DNA of 64,000 nt from contig NC_088951.1 in NCBI RefSeq assembly GCF_010111755.1, positions 186,001 through 250,000 of the forward strand, read 5' to 3'. The notes beneath the pieces were generated by a model. That model did no database searches. It saw nothing but the letters and a program-made list of their open reading frames with translations, and was not told the origin of the DNA. The translations under genes were made by a program, and so were the position numbers. Shown here piece after piece: positions 40,477-49,935 of the stretch. The DNA is from Nakaseomyces glabratus (taxonomy: Eukaryota; Ascomycota; Saccharomycetes; Saccharomycetales; Saccharomycetaceae). Each line of letters begins with the position of its first letter. The stretch's first letter is position 1.

Positions 40477-42549
40477 CTAGCTATCAACAGTATGGAAAGT
40501 AAATGGTGGGTAAGCTGTTAGGAAATTGTTTGTTGGTAAAGTGGATTCAGCGATTATTGGTACTAAATACTTACTATACCATGTGGTCTCCAAAGCCAGT
40601 ATTTCTTCGTAGTGTTCATCTAGTAGTTTCTTCAAGATAGACTGTGCAATATCTCTGATTAAGTCCTGTTTATCTTTAATACCATAATGTAATAAACACT
40701 CTATAACTTTGCACACTAGTAGATGTTTGGTGATATCAAGGCGCGAAAGAGTAGTGTATATCATTGTTCGCAATGTTGCCCCGTTATCTACTTTCTTGGA
40801 GATATTGCCCGCCTTAAAGGTATGGACGAAGCTCTTATTCATTCGTAGATGGGGTAATAAAGCCTCAGCAATCAAATTCTCATCATTTCCGCTAAGATAT
40901 TTGTCGTTATCGCCATCGGTTACTCTAACATCGATCAAATGATCAATTAGCTCAATAATCGATTGTAACTCCTCAAGACTCACCTGATCTTTGCCGAGAT
41001 ATTCAATTAAAGTGAAAACAACAGCCCCTTTCCTCTCAGGAATTGGTGTTGAAATTTCAGTTTTTAATTCTTCTATGCTTAAAACTTCATAAGTTTCAAA
41101 TACTTTTCTATCAAAGTCTTCTAGACGCTCAAAAAAGTGTGTAAAAAGACTGAACGTTTTCGAATCCAAATTAGAGTCAGAAACTTTGGATTTTATACAA
41201 TTTAATTTTTCCCTTGCTGTAGCGAGGTGTGGTCCAAACTGTATTACACCAGTACGTTCAGCAAGAAATACATCGTAAAGTATGTTCAAGGAATGCTTTA
41301 CAATTACATCGTAGTCACGGTTATAGATATCAATATCCTGCAACTCTTCCTCCGTCACCTCCAGTAGATTACTAGAGGTGTCGTCACCCTCAAAATCTAC
41401 TGTAAAACTTAAATCTTCATCATAATTTGAAGACATACCTGCATCAAGCTCGTCAAGATAAGCTTGCTGGTCAATATCTTCAACGACAATATCGGTATCA
41501 CTTTCAGTGGTAACTAGGTCGTTATTATTGTGGTGTTTATTAATGACATCTCTGGATTCAATCGACGGGATAATGTTTGTTAAAATATTGAGAACTCGAT
41601 CGAGTAACAATATAGAAAGGTCGGACGGTAATTTCGGATGTCCTTCGTTGGTAATTGTTCCCTGTAATAAGTAATCTTTCAGGTTAGAGATAATTTCTAG
41701 CATTTTTGAAATGTCAGACTTCTCAGTCTCTTTGGTAATCTCATCAATCAGCTTGGGAATAATTCCTGAGCAGCATTCAGCGAATTTGTACCAATTCTTG
41801 GACATGAACTTCAGATTAGAGAGACTGAAATATTGCTGCGTTTGTGCCACAGCAGCGATATCTGTGTTTTCTATTACTTTATTGAGCAGCATCTCACTTG
41901 ACGTATTGTAATCCTCATAATCATGAAGGCTTTCGATACACATTTTCAGAGCTTTCGGGCTAAGGAATCTGAGTCTACCATCATAGGAAACCTCTATAAG
42001 TTTTTGTATTGTTTCTTGATATCCCTGTAGACCCGCTACAGTAGTTTCTTTTTGGCTTTCCTTTAGCATAAAAGACACTAGTTTCATGAACTCTTCATCT
42101 TGATATTTGGACTGATAGTTATCGCTCAGAATTTGATCATTACGTGTAACACTTTTGATATTCAAATCATTTGAAATCAATATATTTAGTATATTTCTCA
42201 ACGATTGGACTAGCAGATTGGTTATGGTTTCATTACCAGATTCTAAAGAATCTATAATAGGATAAAATACGTATCTTTCGATATAAGCCCACATCAGGCC
42301 ATTGCTGTTGTATTCTTCTACTTGTGAATCAAACAGGCTCAAAACAGCGCGAGGTAACACTTCAAAGGACACCAATTGTTGCAACTCAGAATCAACGTTA
42401 TGGGTCAAAACTGGTAAATAAAGATTGGCCATAAGTTTATCAAAATCTTTCTGAATACTGCGAATGAGCACTGGTTGCTTCAATGTCATATATCTGAAGT
42501 CATTGTCCTTGGCATTATTATACTCTTCGATAATGCTCGAAACCTCCAT
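40477..42549 (-). CDS. LAG2: Lag2, CAND1-like regulator of SCF ligases
   Basis: A 690-residue, mostly helical, Leu-rich protein (660 in S. cerevisiae). Lag2 binds the cullin Cdc53 and blocks its Rub1/NEDD8 modification, lowering SCF ubiquitin-ligase activity, as CAND1 does in other eukaryotes. No short catalytic motif is expected; recognition rests on overall pattern and on position after TSR4-IFM1-YOL024W. An acidic, low-complexity stretch (TESDTDIVVEDIDQQAYLDE onward) lies around residues 350-390. The start is the first ATG (MEVSSIIEEYNNAK). The identification depends more on synteny than on motif, so confidence is a little lower. Confidence 0.8.
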   Translation of the reverse strand: MEVSSIIEEYNNAKDNDFRYMTLKQPVLIRSIQKDFDKLMANLYLPVLTHNVDSELQQLVSFEVLPRAVLSLFDSQVEEYNSNGLMWAYIERYVFYPIIDSLESGNETITNLLVQSLRNILNILISNDLNIKSVTRNDQILSDNYQSKYQDEEFMKLVSFMLKESQKETTVAGLQGYQETIQKLIEVSYDGRLRFLSPKALKMCIESLHDYEDYNTSSEMLLNKVIENTDIAAVAQTQQYFSLSNLKFMSKNWYKFAECCSGIIPKLIDEITKETEKSDISKMLEIISNLKDYLLQGTITNEGHPKLPSDLSILLLDRVLNILTNIIPSIESRDVINKHHNNNDLVTTESDTDIVVEDIDQQAYLDELDAGMSSNYDEDLSFTVDFEGDDTSSNLLEVTEEELQDIDIYNRDYDVIVKHSLNILYDVFLAERTGVIQFGPHLATAREKLNCIKSKVSDSNLDSKTFSLFTHFFERLEDFDRKVFETYEVLSIEELKTEISTPIPERKGAVVFTLIEYLGKDQVSLEELQSIIELIDHLIDVRVTDGDNDKYLSGNDENLIAEALLPHLRMNKSFVHTFKAGNISKKVDNGATLRTMIYTTLSRLDITKHLLVCKVIECLLHYGIKDKQDLIRDIAQSILKKLLDEHYEEILALETTWYSKYLVPIIAESTLPTNNFLTAYPPFTFHTVDS

Positions 42550-44415
42550 TTTATATTTGTATGACCTTCTGGATAATAATTGGATAGATTATTAGCTGTT
42601 CCAACACTATTTCAACTGTATAATTCGTTTTGGTACAGAGATATGCAAATTAAACCAACATAAGTAAAGAAAGCCTCGAAATGATTCAATTTTTCACGCA
42701 AGAGAACTTTTGACTTCCCTTTATTGACTAAATGTTTTCCTTTGCAGCAGTGTAGCTTTTTTTCTTCTTCCTTCTGTTGGACAGGAAGAAGCTACCTTCA
42801 AATTAACCAGTCACTCTTCCCTCCCCCCCATTGTTCAATCCCAAACGGGAATTGATGTTCCCCTTAGGGGACATCAATCACTGCAAGAACTTCAGCAAGG
42901 AGAACTGACTGCAATCATTAACTTCCCACAAGAGAAACGGTGAGATCGTTATTGGCCACTCAAAAAACATATAAATCACGTGAATATAGATCCCCCATTA
43001 CATCCATAGCAAGGTTGATTGGCACAGACAAAGCCGAAGAATCACTGTTTCTGGGCAGCTTCACCTACTTTGCATAGAGACCACTGCACAGAGAGCCCAG
43101 TTTTTCCGAGTTTTGATTTATAACCGATGCAAGATCTGAAAATAGTTCCGATCGCAGTATTCAATGCAGAGAAAACGCGCAGACTATCCCAAAAAAAGAA
43201 AGAAAGCTCTCTCTAACGCTTTTTTTCCGAAGAAATCGCTATTTATTAAGACGTTGCTGTTCGGTCACCTCATTTGTACGTACGTTTCACTGGTAATGGT
43301 GGTGTATTAATCGATTGTATAACAGTTGTTCCCTTTCTTTCTTTTTTTTCATTTCATATTTTTCCGAGTCGAGACAATGCAGTTACCGAATAGTGTGCCC
43401 TCATTTCAGAGTAAATACATTTTTGCTATCCTTGAGTGTATCACCATTTTGCTTCTTGCTATAAGCTGTACCGCTTGCAAGAGCTGTCTTGTATCGTATG
43501 GATTGTCGGGTACCAATCACACGGAGTTTGGACTCGCCTTTTCGAGGCATGTTGTTTCTTTTTTTTAGCAACTGATCTCTATGTATATGCAATGCATTAG
43601 TGAAGCAATGTAGAACTCAGATCAGGTATTCAGTACGAGAGAAGTAGGCTTCTTTTATTGTTGTTCGGTGTCATTTCTATATGTAGATAACAGCAAGGAT
43701 TCTGCATTTTTTTAGAATCGAAATGGCTCCGTGCCCTCTGGTCCCGCATCAAGATTACGTCAACTGAGAATATTGCTTGAAGAGACATTGCTATTTCGCT
43801 ACAGAACTATGTGTTTTGAGATCTAGCATTCTAGGCTTTCTATAGTGAGTACATAATAGCACAGAGCGATGCTTCACATAGTTTAATCTCACAACTGAAA
43901 CTGATATGTTGATTGTAGAGCAAAATTCTTATGTAGAAGTTGTTCGATATCTCTATTTCTATATGAGGTACTCTCGACAATAGATCCGCAATTAGTATAG
44001 GTTTCATATAAATTAAATACATTTTGCTAGAGCTGGAGAAGTTCTGCCAATTCATTGAATCCGTTGGCATTCAGCAATAGTCCCACAGACCAAAAATTTC
44101 TTTTGACGAACATAGGGGTCACAAGCTTATAATCTGTTAAACTATTATCCATATACAGATCACTTATCTATTTGATTAGATTATCATTCTTTAGTCCCTC
44201 TCAGATACTCATTCCAAGATCCAATTCAGTACCTATATATTCTTTTGAAACGGCCACTGGGCACAATCAAACCTTCAAAATTATTGGTGAGCACCTAAGA
44301 TTACATCATCCACAGGTGCCTTACTTCATCATAGCTAGGTCATCACAAAGAAGGAACATCTAAGCATTTGCATCAAGACATTGGCATTCTCATCCAATAC
44401 ATTGCAGATATTGAA
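42550..44415. promoter_or_regulatory. Divergent region, LAG2 / ROD1-ROG3
   Basis: A 1.87-kb divergent region. A near-perfect palindrome containing a CCCCT/AGGGG pair lies at 42851-42878. CACGTG lies at 42977-42982. Three TTTTCCG elements, the reverse of the Rgt1 consensus, occur at 43102-43108, 43223-43229 and 43360-43366. A 63-codon frame from 43377, encoding one hydrophobic segment (FAILECITILLLAISCTACK), is too short and unsupported to call. No RNA gene is evident. Confidence 0.5.
42851..42878. repeat. 28-base palindrome holding two stress elements
   Basis: The left arm 42851-42864 and right arm 42866-42878 are inverted copies of ATTGATGT...CCCCT with one extra T in the left arm and a single central base. 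The core is CCCCTTAGGGG. It lies about 300 bases upstream of LAG2 and could bind Msn2/4-type factors on both strands or extrude as a hairpin. Confidence 0.7.
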
Positions 44416-46746
44416 ATGGTAGTAAGTAAGAATAGCAGTTCAAGGGATCCCCTTCTTTTTGATATAAGGTTACAAAGCACAGAGGATGGTATCATTTTAC
44501 TGAAGGGATCACCAGAGGAGGCCTCATCCATATTTCTTTCTGGGACAATAGTGGTTTCTGTTCAGCAGCCTATATATATCAAAAACTTGACGTTAAGACT
44601 TAATGGGAGAATATTGATGCATGTTCCAATAACTACCAATACTCCAAAGGGATCATACACTAGATATACCAAATTTCAAAAACGATTTTACCACCATCAA
44701 TGGGATGATTTTAACATTAAAAACTATTTTGCTAATCTGTATGACAATTACGGCAAGGCTGCCATTGAAAGTGAAAGTAATGTATCTAAGGAGGAACGGA
44801 AAGCTACAGAGAATTTGCTGAAAAGAAAGAGAGCCAAATCAACAAACTCCATTCTTTCATTCACAGGGACTTCCTCGAACGCAAGTTCAAATTATCATAC
44901 ACTTGTAAGGGGAAACTACGAGTTTCCATTCACAGCAATTTTACCAGGCTCCCTAACAGAAAGTGTTGAAGGTCATCCGAATGCTACAGTCATGTACTAT
45001 CTAGAAGCAGTTATAGAAAGGCCAAAACAATCGGACCTGATTTCTAAGAAGCATTTAAGAGTGATAAGAACACTAAGGCCTGATGCATTAGAATTGACTG
45101 AAACCATTTCAGTAGATAATACATGGCCGGAGAAGGTGGAATATTCAATTAGTATACCATCAAAAGCTGTTCCGATTGGCTCAAGTAGCCCCATTGATAT
45201 TTCAATTACACCATTGATGAAAGGGTTAAAGTTGGGTCCTGTGAAAGTTCAGCTAGTAGAGGTTGGTCAATTGTGCAGTGCCACTGGTGTCTCTTCATTA
45301 GATGATAGACTGGTGAGTAAAACCAAGATAAAAGATCCTTTTGGGCACTTAGCAAAATTACGTAAGAAGAAGTATACTGCAAAGAGTTTAACTGATCCTA
45401 ATTTTAACACCGGTTCTGATGATGATTCCGATATGGATTTCCAAGATAAATGGGATATTAATACAACAATTGAAATACCTCCAAATTTGCTGGCTTGTGT
45501 TCAAGATTGTACGGTCCTGAATAATGTAAAAATTCGTCATAAATTAAAGTTTGTCATCTGTTTAATTAATCCAGATGGGCATATGTCTGAATTAAGAGCA
45601 TCCTTGCCTATTCAATTGTTTATATCCCCTTTTGTTCCAATCAAGACCAAGTCTCCCGAAGCGATAGAGAGAGACATTAAACTATATGGTACTAATTATG
45701 CAAATGGTTCTTGTAGACCCACAATAACGATCGGTAGGTCTTCTGGAAATAATAGTCCTATAATACAACAGGAAAGCACTTTTTCAAATAATGACAATTC
45801 TGGTGCCTCAGAGAATGAAGATCTAATATTTTCGAAATCACTTTCCGCAGTTGAGTTATCCAGTATGAATGTCAATACCAGTGAGTCAGTTTCATCTCTA
45901 AATGGTCTCATGGTTCCTCCAAATTATGCAAATCATGTGTACGACCGATTATGGAATGGTAGAATGTCGCCTGTTGATGTGGTTCAAAAGGACACTGAAC
46001 CCAGTTTTTCACCAGATAATCGATCAGGGTATTCTACCCCTGTTGCCAATAGAAACAATTTTAATGTAGAACAACTTCAGGGAAGCTTGCAAAATCTAGT
46101 TATAGAAAATGAACAAGAGGGAACCAATGAAAATGAAACCCAACAATTGACTGCTATTCAACAAGATATGTTGTTGGCAAGTCCTTCGTTGGAACCGGAC
46201 TATGTACATATTTCTAGAAGTGCTTCTTTTAGTAGATTAGCATCATCTGCATCTTTGAAAAGCGACTGGCAAGTAAAGGATTTAACTAGTGTACCATCGT
46301 ATGATAGAGCTATGAAATCGGATTTGGTGGGTGATGATCTGCCACCAGCTTACCCAGATGAGGACAATCAAGACTCGAAGGATGCTATTGTCCTTGAGAG
46401 ACCACAATTTATACATCAAAAATCGAACTCTTCTCTTAACGTTCCTGGAAGAAGATATTCGCATAATTTTAGCAGGAGTAATAATAGTTCTAGCACTTCC
46501 TTAAATAATCTCTCAATGGCAACATCCGGGTATGGTCAAAACTTAGGAGTCAATAATTACAATAAGGGGAGCACAGCAAGTAAAAAATTTGCCTTCGAAA
46601 TGACACCAGTTGATAGTAACCACAACTTTGAAGAAAGCCATTCCTCCATACCTATGGAGCGGGCATCATCGAGGGCAAGCCTGAACTCTAATCATAGATC
46701 TGGTTCTTTTGCAAGTTTGGTTGAACTATTTACCAAGAAGAGGTAA
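44416..46746 (+). CDS. ROD1: Alpha-arrestin Rod1/Rog3, transporter endocytosis adaptor
   Basis: A 776-residue alpha-arrestin. Rod1 (Art4) and its duplicate Rog3 (Art7) link plasma-membrane transporters to the ubiquitin ligase Rsp5; Rod1 drives glucose-triggered endocytosis of carriers including Jen1 and Hxt6, and Snf1 kinase inhibits it. The arrestin N-domain starts at DPLLFDIRL, with FHHQWDDF-type and GNYEFPF blocks. The C-domain includes RHKLKFVICLINPDGHMSEL. Two Rsp5-binding PY motifs are visible: PPNY at residues 501-504 and PPAY at 643-646. The tail is Ser/Asn-rich and ends SGSFASLVELFTKKR. The frame extends upstream to a TTG, but the ATG at 44416 is the natural start. Length lies between Rod1 and Rog3, so which duplicate it is remains open. 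Confidence 0.88.
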   Translation: MVVSKNSSSRDPLLFDIRLQSTEDGIILLKGSPEEASSIFLSGTIVVSVQQPIYIKNLTLRLNGRILMHVPITTNTPKGSYTRYTKFQKRFYHHQWDDFNIKNYFANLYDNYGKAAIESESNVSKEERKATENLLKRKRAKSTNSILSFTGTSSNASSNYHTLVRGNYEFPFTAILPGSLTESVEGHPNATVMYYLEAVIERPKQSDLISKKHLRVIRTLRPDALELTETISVDNTWPEKVEYSISIPSKAVPIGSSSPIDISITPLMKGLKLGPVKVQLVEVGQLCSATGVSSLDDRLVSKTKIKDPFGHLAKLRKKKYTAKSLTDPNFNTGSDDDSDMDFQDKWDINTTIEIPPNLLACVQDCTVLNNVKIRHKLKFVICLINPDGHMSELRASLPIQLFISPFVPIKTKSPEAIERDIKLYGTNYANGSCRPTITIGRSSGNNSPIIQQESTFSNNDNSGASENEDLIFSKSLSAVELSSMNVNTSESVSSLNGLMVPPNYANHVYDRLWNGRMSPVDVVQKDTEPSFSPDNRSGYSTPVANRNNFNVEQLQGSLQNLVIENEQEGTNENETQQLTAIQQDMLLASPSLEPDYVHISRSASFSRLASSASLKSDWQVKDLTSVPSYDRAMKSDLVGDDLPPAYPDEDNQDSKDAIVLERPQFIHQKSNSSLNVPGRRYSHNFSRSNNSSSTSLNNLSMATSGYGQNLGVNNYNKGSTASKKFAFEMTPVDSNHNFEESHSSIPMERASSRASLNSNHRSGSFASLVELFTKKR

Positions 46747-47062
46747 ATCGTTTATAGGTGTACATATTTTTATGTAGAACTTGAACATTTTGAGTTTTCA
46801 TATATTGATTAATATTAGGAATGACAAAACCGAAACGAAGACTTGTTAGTTAAAAGAATTATCATCTTTCAGGTACCGGTTTAATTATGTCATTTGTTAG
46901 ATTAGAATCACCGGTATCAAAGACAAACGGGACGCCTACATTTTTTGAATCCTATGTACCACCAGCTACTGACATGAGCTTATACGTGTATATCCAGATC
47001 ACATGATATTCTTACTTGTTATGATATTTATCTATCATTTTTTAGATATCATTCAAAACATT
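46747..47062. terminator. ROD1 3' region and tRNA-Ala 5' flank
   Basis: A 316-base AT-rich stretch. It contains the ROD1 polyadenylation region and the upstream flank of tRNA-Ala. I looked for a Ty long terminal repeat next to the tRNA and saw none. Confidence 0.4.
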
Positions 47063-47135
47063 GGGCGTGTGGCGTAGTTGGTAGCGCGCTCCCTTAGCAT
47101 GGGAGAGGTCTTGGGTTCGATTCCCAACTCGTCCA
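47063..47135 (+). tRNA. tA(AGC): tRNA-Ala (anticodon AGC)
   Basis: A 73-base cloverleaf starting GGGCGTGTGGCGTAGTTGG and ending AACTCGTCCA. The anticodon stem CTCCC/GGGAG encloses loop TTAGCAT. The A box is intact and the B box GGTTCGATTCC is present; a T6 terminator follows directly. No intron. It separates ROD1 from the ProRS-DED81-YSC83-YSC84 block. Confidence 0.97.
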
Positions 47136-47302
47136 TTTTTTATTATTTTTTGCATTATGCAGTAGTATTTTACTTACAATTGTGTTCTAAATTATGTATA
47201 AAAATATAATACGTTTGCGTGTGTCATTAAAATTTAGCTATATTAATTTTACAGGATCAGTGCATATGCTATAAAGTTGTCTAATAAGTAAGTATATTAC
47301 TC

Positions 47303-49324
47303 TTAGTAAGAACGGCCAAACATACAGTATTGAATGGCAGCGCGATCACATTTGACACACTTTTGTCCTTCCTTTAGAGGTGGTTGCTCAAATGGTATAC
47401 ATAAGGATTTGGCACCCATACTAGGAGCCTTTTCATCTTGTTCAAATTCTTCACCATCATCCTTTCTGGCAGAGGCATCCTTAATATCCTCTTCACAGTC
47501 CATAACGCCACACCATGGAGAAAGTATGACATTCTTCTTGTTCAAAGCAGGAACAAAGTCCTTCCATTCATCAACAATAATTCTGTGGCTGTCAAATAGT
47601 TCCTTGGCTTTGTTGTACATATCGTTATGCATCTCGTCCATGATTTCAGGAATTCTTGACTCAAGTTCATCCAGCTTGACAACGTACTTACGGGAATCAT
47701 TTCTACGAACAACCACTACTTGACCTTGTTCAATATCCTTTGGACCTAACTCGACACGCAAAGGAATACCCTTCAACTCGTATTGAGAGAATTTCCAACC
47801 TGGAGTGTAGTTGTCGTTATAGTCACCGAATGCTCTAACAGATGCCTTTAGGAGACGGTCTTCAACATTCTTTGCAGCATCATGAATGCTCTTACGTTGT
47901 TCGTCAGTAGTCTTCTTAGTGATACCAACTGGGATAACTACGGCTTGGTGTTGGGCAACTCTTGGAGGAACAACTAGACCCTTGTTGTCAGAGTGGGTCA
48001 TAACCATGACACCAAGGGTACGAGTAGATAGACCCCAGGAGTTTTGGTAAGCATAGACCTTTGGATGTTCTGGACCCAATGGATTTTCAACAGAAAGGTT
48101 AAACATCTTAGAGAAGTTTTGACCCAAGTGGTGAGAAGTAGCACCCTGAATACCACGACCAGTTTCTGGAATGTAACCTTCAACAGTTGTGGTAAAAGCT
48201 GCACCAGCGAACTTTTCCTTTTCGGTCTTCTTACCCTTTACCACTGGAACAGCCAATAGTTCGTTATAAATACCGGCGTAGAAATCCAAAACTTGCAACA
48301 CTTCCTTTTCGGCGTCATCTTGGTCAAGGAAAGCAGTGTGACCTTCTTGCCACAAGAATTCTCTGGTTCTCAAAAATGGCTGAGGGTGCTTGAATTCCCA
48401 TCTAACGACAGAGTTCCATTGGTTCAACTTCAATGGCAAGTCTCTGTAGGATTGGATCCATTTTGCGTAGTATGGGTAAATAACGGTTTCAGAAGTAGGT
48501 CTGATAGCAATTGGTTCTTCAAGTTCAGAAGAACCAGCTCTGGTAACCCAAGCGACTTCAGGAGCAAAACCTTCAACGTGGTCCTTTTCCTTTTCTAGCA
48601 CACGGGAGGAGACGAACATTGGGAAGTAAGCGTTCTTGACACCGATGGCTTTGATTTTAGCGTTAAAGTAATCTTGGATGGATTCCCAGATGGCATAGGA
48701 GTTTGGTCTCAAGATGTAACAACCAGAGATATCATAGTAGTCCAACATTTCACCCTTAGTGACGACTTGCTGGTACCAGCCTGAGAAGTCTAGAGACTTG
48801 TCAACAGTGATACCGATCAACTTTGCATCTTCAATAGCAGCGTTAGTTTGAGCTGGCTTTTCCTTCTTTTGTTTAGGCTGGGCTTCCTTCTTGATTTCAA
48901 CAGAGAAGTCGACAATTTGCTTGTATTGATCAAATTGAGACAAGAAAGAGCATAGGTCGGACTTCTTGATGGACAACTCGTCGTTCAATTGCAATAGAGT
49001 TTCTGGGGCGACAGACTCCAGATTGTTATCAATTAACAGCTTGAATTCAGATTCTGCGTTAGTCAAGTAAGCCAAAGTGAAGCCCTTAGCGGTTTCACAC
49101 TTGAAGAAAGATTGAAACAATTCATCACGAGCCAATCTTGGGTCCTTTAGGCCAGAGTGGTGAGCAATAGCTGGAGATGGAGTGTTAGTGGATTGCAAAG
49201 CAACAACGACAATTGGAACCGGAGTGGCAGTCTTAGCAGTCTTTGGCTTGAAAACTAGCGACTTGACAGCAACAGCATCAGCTGGCTTATCCGACAAACA
49301 GAGCTTAGCAAAATCAACTGGCAT
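47303..49324 (-). CDS. YHR020W: Cytosolic prolyl-tRNA synthetase
   Basis: A 673-residue class II synthetase (688 in S. cerevisiae) charging cytosolic tRNA-Pro. The N-terminal ~150 residues are the editing-like domain of the yeast enzyme. The catalytic core has motif 2 in VVRWEFKHPQPFLRTREF and the WQEGHTAF block. The eukaryote-type C-terminal domain carries cysteines in SPWCGVMDCEEDI and KCVKCDRAAIQYCMFGRSY, probably binding zinc. Codon bias is strong, as for an abundant enzyme. The frame extends to a GTG at 49363, but the ATG at 49324 begins the conserved MPVDFAKLC and is preferred. It is divergent from DED81, the reversed order of S. cerevisiae YHR019C-YHR020W. Confidence 0.95.
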   Translation of the reverse strand: MPVDFAKLCLSDKPADAVAVKSLVFKPKTAKTATPVPIVVVALQSTNTPSPAIAHHSGLKDPRLARDELFQSFFKCETAKGFTLAYLTNAESEFKLLIDNNLESVAPETLLQLNDELSIKKSDLCSFLSQFDQYKQIVDFSVEIKKEAQPKQKKEKPAQTNAAIEDAKLIGITVDKSLDFSGWYQQVVTKGEMLDYYDISGCYILRPNSYAIWESIQDYFNAKIKAIGVKNAYFPMFVSSRVLEKEKDHVEGFAPEVAWVTRAGSSELEEPIAIRPTSETVIYPYYAKWIQSYRDLPLKLNQWNSVVRWEFKHPQPFLRTREFLWQEGHTAFLDQDDAEKEVLQVLDFYAGIYNELLAVPVVKGKKTEKEKFAGAAFTTTVEGYIPETGRGIQGATSHHLGQNFSKMFNLSVENPLGPEHPKVYAYQNSWGLSTRTLGVMVMTHSDNKGLVVPPRVAQHQAVVIPVGITKKTTDEQRKSIHDAAKNVEDRLLKASVRAFGDYNDNYTPGWKFSQYELKGIPLRVELGPKDIEQGQVVVVRRNDSRKYVVKLDELESRIPEIMDEMHNDMYNKAKELFDSHRIIVDEWKDFVPALNKKNVILSPWCGVMDCEEDIKDASARKDDGEEFEQDEKAPSMGAKSLCIPFEQPPLKEGQKCVKCDRAAIQYCMFGRSY

Positions 49325-49935
49325 TTTGCTATTCTTCTTTTGGATGTTTTTGTTTCCTTGCACTTGCTGCCGCCCTGGACTACAATAATTTTTTTGTATA
49401 TACGAAATAATAACACCAGCCGCTAGTCAGGAACAAACGAAATCACAGAACAGTGGTTTCTTGCAAGAGTTGTCACGAACAGAGTTGAGCATTATACTCA
49501 TCGAAAGTCAATATCATGCTGAACGTCACTGAAAATTTTTTAGTTTTTCCGTTTGTTTTGTTTTTTTTCAAGCAAATCACTTGTCCTGAAATCCGTAGTA
49601 AAGTGAAAAAACTTTTTGAAAAATTTTGGAAAAAAATCAATAAATCGCAGGTCATCGCAAGAAGGAAGTCACTTCAACTGCTGAGTTGTAGTGTTTAATG
49701 CTGTACTTAGTGTTCTGGTGACAGGTACCATTGGGAAGAGTTAACTTTTCTAGCTGTAATGAGTAATCTGAAGTGACCAGAGTGGATTCATTTTTTTTTC
49801 ACTTGTCGACGTCTATTGACACAAACTGTGAAATGTCTTTATCTATTGAAATTCAATTGGTTAAAGGTTATAAGCTTTGTAAACTTTGTATACTGCATTA
49901 TAAAAAACTTGGTTCAGCACTAATAAAGAACAACA
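49325..49935. promoter_or_regulatory. Divergent ProRS/DED81 promoter with RRPE
   Basis: A 611-base divergent promoter for two aminoacyl-tRNA synthetases. A perfect RRPE TGAAAAATTTT lies at 49617-49627. A PAC core (CTCATCG, reverse of CGATGAG) lies at 49497-49503. Both belong to the growth-linked ribosome-biogenesis regulon. Long T and A tracts nearby would also disfavour nucleosomes. Confidence 0.6.

Noticed and set aside
43377..43568. 63-codon frame with one hydrophobic segment upstream of the arrestin gene
   Set aside because: It is short, has no recognisable family and sits among promoter motifs. It is possible but not supportable without conservation or transcript data.
46747..47062. Ty long terminal repeat next to tRNA-Ala, and likewise beside the other tRNAs
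   Set aside because: No TGTTGG...CCAACA-type ends or target-site duplications were seen near any of the three tRNAs.
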